Assembly: GCA_019634575.1 (NCBI GenBank)
Contig: JAHCAY010000001.1
Coordinates: 3,100,001-3,164,000, forward strand
Length of the DNA stretch: 64,000 nucleotides
DNA from: Candidatus Didemnitutus sp.
Lineage (GTDB): Bacteria; Verrucomicrobiota; Verrucomicrobiia; Opitutales; Opitutaceae
Reading direction: 5' to 3'
Shown: positions 61,572-64,000 of the stretch, one piece after another
How the letters are laid out: every line of letters begins with the position of its first letter
Numbering within the stretch: the first letter of the stretch is position 1
Made by a program: the position numbers and the translations under genes
The notes under the pieces: model-generated
Databases searched by the model: none
Seen by the model: only the letters and a program-made list of their open reading frames with translations
Told to the model about the DNA's origin: nothing

Positions 61572-61651
61572 CCCGCGCCGATGCGCGGGCGGCGGGCGGA
61601 AGGAATGCGGAGAGCAATCGCAGGCTCGGGCATCGGTCGATCGGCCGATGC
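61572..61651. other. Two hairpins in the EamA-VOC gap
   Basis: CCCGCGC/GCGCGGG around CGAT (61572-61589) lies right after the EamA stop. GCATCGG/CCGATGC (61630-61651) surrounds TCGATCGG, itself near-palindromic. Neither has a T-run. The second could be an operator for the downstream VOC gene, the first a weak terminator. Confidence 0.45.
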
Positions 61652-61699
61652 GGGCGCGGGAGAAATTGCCTTTCGGGCGAATGCGGCTGACTTGGCGGC

Positions 61700-62125
61700 G
61701 TGCAATCTTCTCCGCGCATCGAAGGTGTCGCCGAAACCATCCTATACGTGGACGACGTGCCGCGGGCCGTGGCGTTCTATCGCGATGTGCTCGGGCTGAC
61801 CGTCCTGGGCGGCGACGGCGTGCGCTTTCAGGCGCTGAATCCCGGCGGGCGCCAGGTGCTCCTGCTCTTCAAGCGCGGAGGCACGCTCGTGCCGTTGACG
61901 CTTCCCGGTGGCGTGATTCCCCCGCACGACGGCAGCGGATCGTCTCACCTCGGCCTGGCGATTTCGCACGAGGCCTACGAACCGTGGAAGGCGAAGCTGG
62001 CGGCCGCGGCCGTGCCGATCGAGAGCGAGGCGAAATGGGAACGCGGCGGACGCAGCATCTATTTCCGCGATCCGGACGGACATCTGCTCGAACTCGTCAC
62101 GCCCGGCATTTGGCCGAATTACTGA
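61700..62125 (+). CDS. VOC-superfamily (glyoxalase/bleomycin-resistance-like) protein
   Basis: 141 aa from a GTG. Paired beta-alpha-beta-beta-beta modules: AETILYVDDVPRAVAFYRDVLGLTVL, then HLGLAISHEAYEPWKAKLAA and RSIYFRDPDGHLLELVTPG, all characteristic of the VOC fold. The His in SSHLGLAI and Glu in HLLELV are likely metal ligands. Activity (glyoxalase, dioxygenase or resistance) cannot be told. It is convergent with the methyltransferase gene, only six bases apart. Confidence 0.9.
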   Translation: MQSSPRIEGVAETILYVDDVPRAVAFYRDVLGLTVLGGDGVRFQALNPGGRQVLLLFKRGGTLVPLTLPGGVIPPHDGSGSSHLGLAISHEAYEPWKAKLAAAAVPIESEAKWERGGRSIYFRDPDGHLLELVTPGIWPNY

Positions 62126-62131
62126 GCGCAC

Positions 62132-63151
62132 TCAGGGTTTTCGGAAAAGGTAGTGGCTGACGTGCCACTCCTCGCCGTCGCGGAACCACCAGAGCTCCGC
62201 GCAGGCGAGGTAGAAGACGCGCCACCAAACCCACCAGCGCGTCGCGTGCTGCGGGCCGTAGGTGGCGGCGAAGAGCGGCAGGATGGCCGCACGGTGCCGG
62301 TCCATGTTCTCGAACCAGTGTTCGGCGGTGCGGGCGTAGTGCGTGCCGTTGACCTTCCAGTCGCTCACGAGGCGGAGGTCGTCCTGGAACTGCTTGAACA
62401 GGTCGTGCGACGGCATCATGCCGCCGGTGAAAAAGTAGCGGCTCATCCAGTCGGTGTCGTCGCGCGCCACGAAGTGATAGGGGAAACGCGAATGCGTGAA
62501 CACATGCGCGAAGAACATCCCGCCCGGCCGCAGCCAGCGCGCGATGTGGGCCATGAGGCGCGGCCAGTTCTTCATGTGTTCGAACATCTCGACCGAGACG
62601 ACGCGGTCGAAATGGCCCGCAGCGATGTCGAATTCGTTCATGTCGCAGGTGATGATCTGGACGTTGGTCAGCCCGCGCCGCTTGGCCTCGCCGAGGATGT
62701 GCGTGCGTTGCGTGCGCGAATGCGAGACGCCGGTGATGCGCGCGGCGGGGAATTTCTCCGCCATCCAGAGCGTGAGCGAACCCCAGCCGCAACCGAGTTC
62801 AAGGATGTCGAGACCGTCGCACAGCTGCGCGCGCTCGCACGTGAGCGCGAGCATGGCTTCCTCGGCTTCGGCCAGGGTCTCGCGGCCGGTGGCGTAGAGG
62901 CACGAGGAATATTTCAGGCGCGGTCCGAGGGAGAGTTCATAGAAGCGCGTCGGCACCTCGTAGTGCTGCTCCTTGGACTCGGCGGTGTTGATCGCGATCG
63001 GCATGGCGCGCAGCTCCTCGGCGAAGCGCACTGTGGCGGCGTTGGCCGACGGCGCGTCGATCTCGCGCAGGCGCTGGCGGAGCAGGCGGCGGATGCCGAA
63101 GCGGATGATCGCGTCGGGCAAGAGGTCGCGGCGAAGCAGGGAGTCGATCAT
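62132..63151 (-). CDS. Cyclopropane-fatty-acyl-phospholipid synthase-like methyltransferase
   Basis: 339 aa SAM-dependent enzyme of the CFA/mycolic acid methyltransferase family. It has the binding signature YEVPTRFYELSLGPRLKYSS, SAM loop LELGCGWGSLTLWMAEKFP, GVSHSRTQ, VSVEMFEHM and GGMFFAHVFTHS. The C-terminus has the typical ATYGPQHATRWWVWWRVFYLACAELW (tryptophan-rich). It is about 40 aa shorter than E. coli Cfa at the N-terminus. It would act on membrane-lipid acyl chains or a related lipid. It begins four bases inside the DUF1295 gene stop, so the two are coupled. Confidence 0.92.
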   Translation of the reverse strand: MIDSLLRRDLLPDAIIRFGIRRLLRQRLREIDAPSANAATVRFAEELRAMPIAINTAESKEQHYEVPTRFYELSLGPRLKYSSCLYATGRETLAEAEEAMLALTCERAQLCDGLDILELGCGWGSLTLWMAEKFPAARITGVSHSRTQRTHILGEAKRRGLTNVQIITCDMNEFDIAAGHFDRVVSVEMFEHMKNWPRLMAHIARWLRPGGMFFAHVFTHSRFPYHFVARDDTDWMSRYFFTGGMMPSHDLFKQFQDDLRLVSDWKVNGTHYARTAEHWFENMDRHRAAILPLFAATYGPQHATRWWVWWRVFYLACAELWWFRDGEEWHVSHYLFRKP

Positions 63152-63939
63152 GAGAGGTGGCGCGGAAACCACGGCACGAAGGCGCACGTGGTTTGCTGGT
63201 AACGGCGGTAGGCGTCGCCTTTCGAGCGGAGCGACTGCTCCTCGGTGAGGGGGATGCCGGTGACGCGCAGCAGGAGAAACAGGATCGACGCGGGAGCGAC
63301 GAGGCCGAGCCAGCCCCACGGCGAGCCCAACGCGAAGAGCGCGTAGGCGACCCACACGAGCCACTCGAAGAAATAGTTCGGATGCCGGCTGTAGCGCCAG
63401 AGGCCGACGTCGCAGACGCATCCGCGGTTGGCCGGGTCGCGCTTGAACGCCGCAAGCTGCGCATCGGCGATGGTTTCGCCGGCGAGGGCGCACAGCCAGA
63501 GCGCGAGGCCGGCGATCTCAACCGCCAAGAATGCCGGCGTGGCATTTACGACCGGCAGGAGAAACGGGAGCGCGAGCAGGACGATCGAGCCGGCCTGCAG
63601 TTGGACGAAGCCGAACATCTTCGGCGCGAAATGGCCGGCCCAGTCGCGCCGCAGCTGCACGTAGCGGCCGTCCTCCACGGGATGGTGGCTTGCGACGCGA
63701 CGCAGCAGGTGCGTGCCGAGGCGTGCGGCCCAGAGCGTGACCAGCGCGGCCACGAGCAGGCGTCGCGGCAGCCAGCCGGGTCCCGCGGCGGCGTAGAACC
63801 ATGCGACCGGCGCGAAGGCGTAGGACCAGGCGACGTCGACGATGCCGTAGTTGTCGAGCCGCCGCGCGACGAGATACAGCCCGGCGAAGGCGGGGCAGAG
63901 CGCCGCGAGGGCGACGGAAGCGAGAACGACAGCGGTCAC
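63148..63939 (-). CDS. DUF1295 (steroid 5-alpha-reductase-like) membrane protein
   Basis: 263 aa inner-membrane protein with about six or seven helices. C-terminal motif GLWRYSRHPNYFFEWLVWVAYAL is that of the DUF1295/ICMT-like family; AKMFGFVQLQ and SKGDAYRRYQQTTCAFVPWF also agree. Members are often encoded next to CFA-type methyltransferases, as here (ATGA overlap), suggesting joint work on a lipid. GTG start at 63939; the frame remains open to the window edge, so an earlier start is possible. Confidence 0.87.
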   Translation of the reverse strand: MTAVVLASVALAALCPAFAGLYLVARRLDNYGIVDVAWSYAFAPVAWFYAAAGPGWLPRRLLVAALVTLWAARLGTHLLRRVASHHPVEDGRYVQLRRDWAGHFAPKMFGFVQLQAGSIVLLALPFLLPVVNATPAFLAVEIAGLALWLCALAGETIADAQLAAFKRDPANRGCVCDVGLWRYSRHPNYFFEWLVWVAYALFALGSPWGWLGLVAPASILFLLLRVTGIPLTEEQSLRSKGDAYRRYQQTTCAFVPWFPRHLS

Positions 63940-64000
63940 TCCCGACTTACGGGCGAGACGCGCGGCCGGATGCGAGACGTTGCAGGAGGGGGCGCGTCGC

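Overview
The window looks like a chromosomal segment of a high-GC, Gram-negative bacterium, most likely a member of the Verrucomicrobiota near Opitutaceae. This is inference from very high G+C, few convincing Shine-Dalgarno sequences, frequent GTG/TTG starts, a TonB-dependent receptor, a LytS/LytTR pair, LpoB/YcfL-type lipoproteins and short hairpin repeats between genes. No database search was possible. I saw no rRNA, tRNA, CRISPR array, transposase or prophage gene, so this is mostly ordinary chromosome with a few unusual modules.

Layout. 1-13.2 kb: the 3' part of a peptidase-C39 ABC exporter, a 6-phosphofructokinase, a histidine kinase/LytTR regulator pair, a large TonB-dependent receptor with a clear terminator, a small membrane protein, an orphan FGGY sugar kinase, a 3-hydroxyisobutyrate-dehydrogenase-like enzyme, a secreted peroxiredoxin-like protein and an AEC permease. 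13.2-20.3 kb (minus strand): a secreted LysM protein with eleven YPDLR coiled-coil repeats, behind two overlapping exported TPR/helical-repeat proteins. 20.4-27 kb: glpK with a GlpR-like palindrome upstream, then a marR-MFP-RND drug-efflux operon whose marR has a perfect palindrome 2 bp before its start codon. 27-34.1 kb: envelope genes, including a five-gene run of glycine-zipper protein, LpoB-like, COG3014-like and YcfL-like lipoproteins and a secreted unknown, then a CAP-domain protein.

34.4-49.6 kb is a self-contained fatty-acid (acyl-CoA) oxidation island. It has a ScfR/RamB-type XRE regulator with its own palindrome, an SDR/thioesterase pair, and divergently a PaaK-like CoA ligase, thiolase, FadJ/FadB-type fusion, etfA, a two-gene split ETF:quinone oxidoreductase of the EMO type, an acyl-CoA dehydrogenase and etfB. 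A glutaryl-CoA-dehydrogenase-like gene faces it. Together these can activate an acid, run all four beta-oxidation steps and pass electrons through ETF to the quinone pool. This is the best candidate in the window for a coherent, little-described system.

50-64 kb is housekeeping: NUDIX hydrolase, malate dehydrogenase, DAHP synthase with two terminator-like hairpins in its leader, YgfZ, prepilin peptidase overlapping shikimate dehydrogenase, a SirB1-like protein, YggS, a LysR regulator, a TlpA-like thioredoxin, an EamA permease, a VOC protein, and a cyclopropane-fatty-acid-synthase-like methyltransferase coupled to a DUF1295 membrane protein.

Several intergenic spaces hold palindromic repeats: a GTAGG-plus-hairpin family near 47.5, 48.3, 49.9 and 53.0 kb, and two longer inverted-repeat elements at 34.1 and 51.6 kb. 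The long ones sit between convergent genes.
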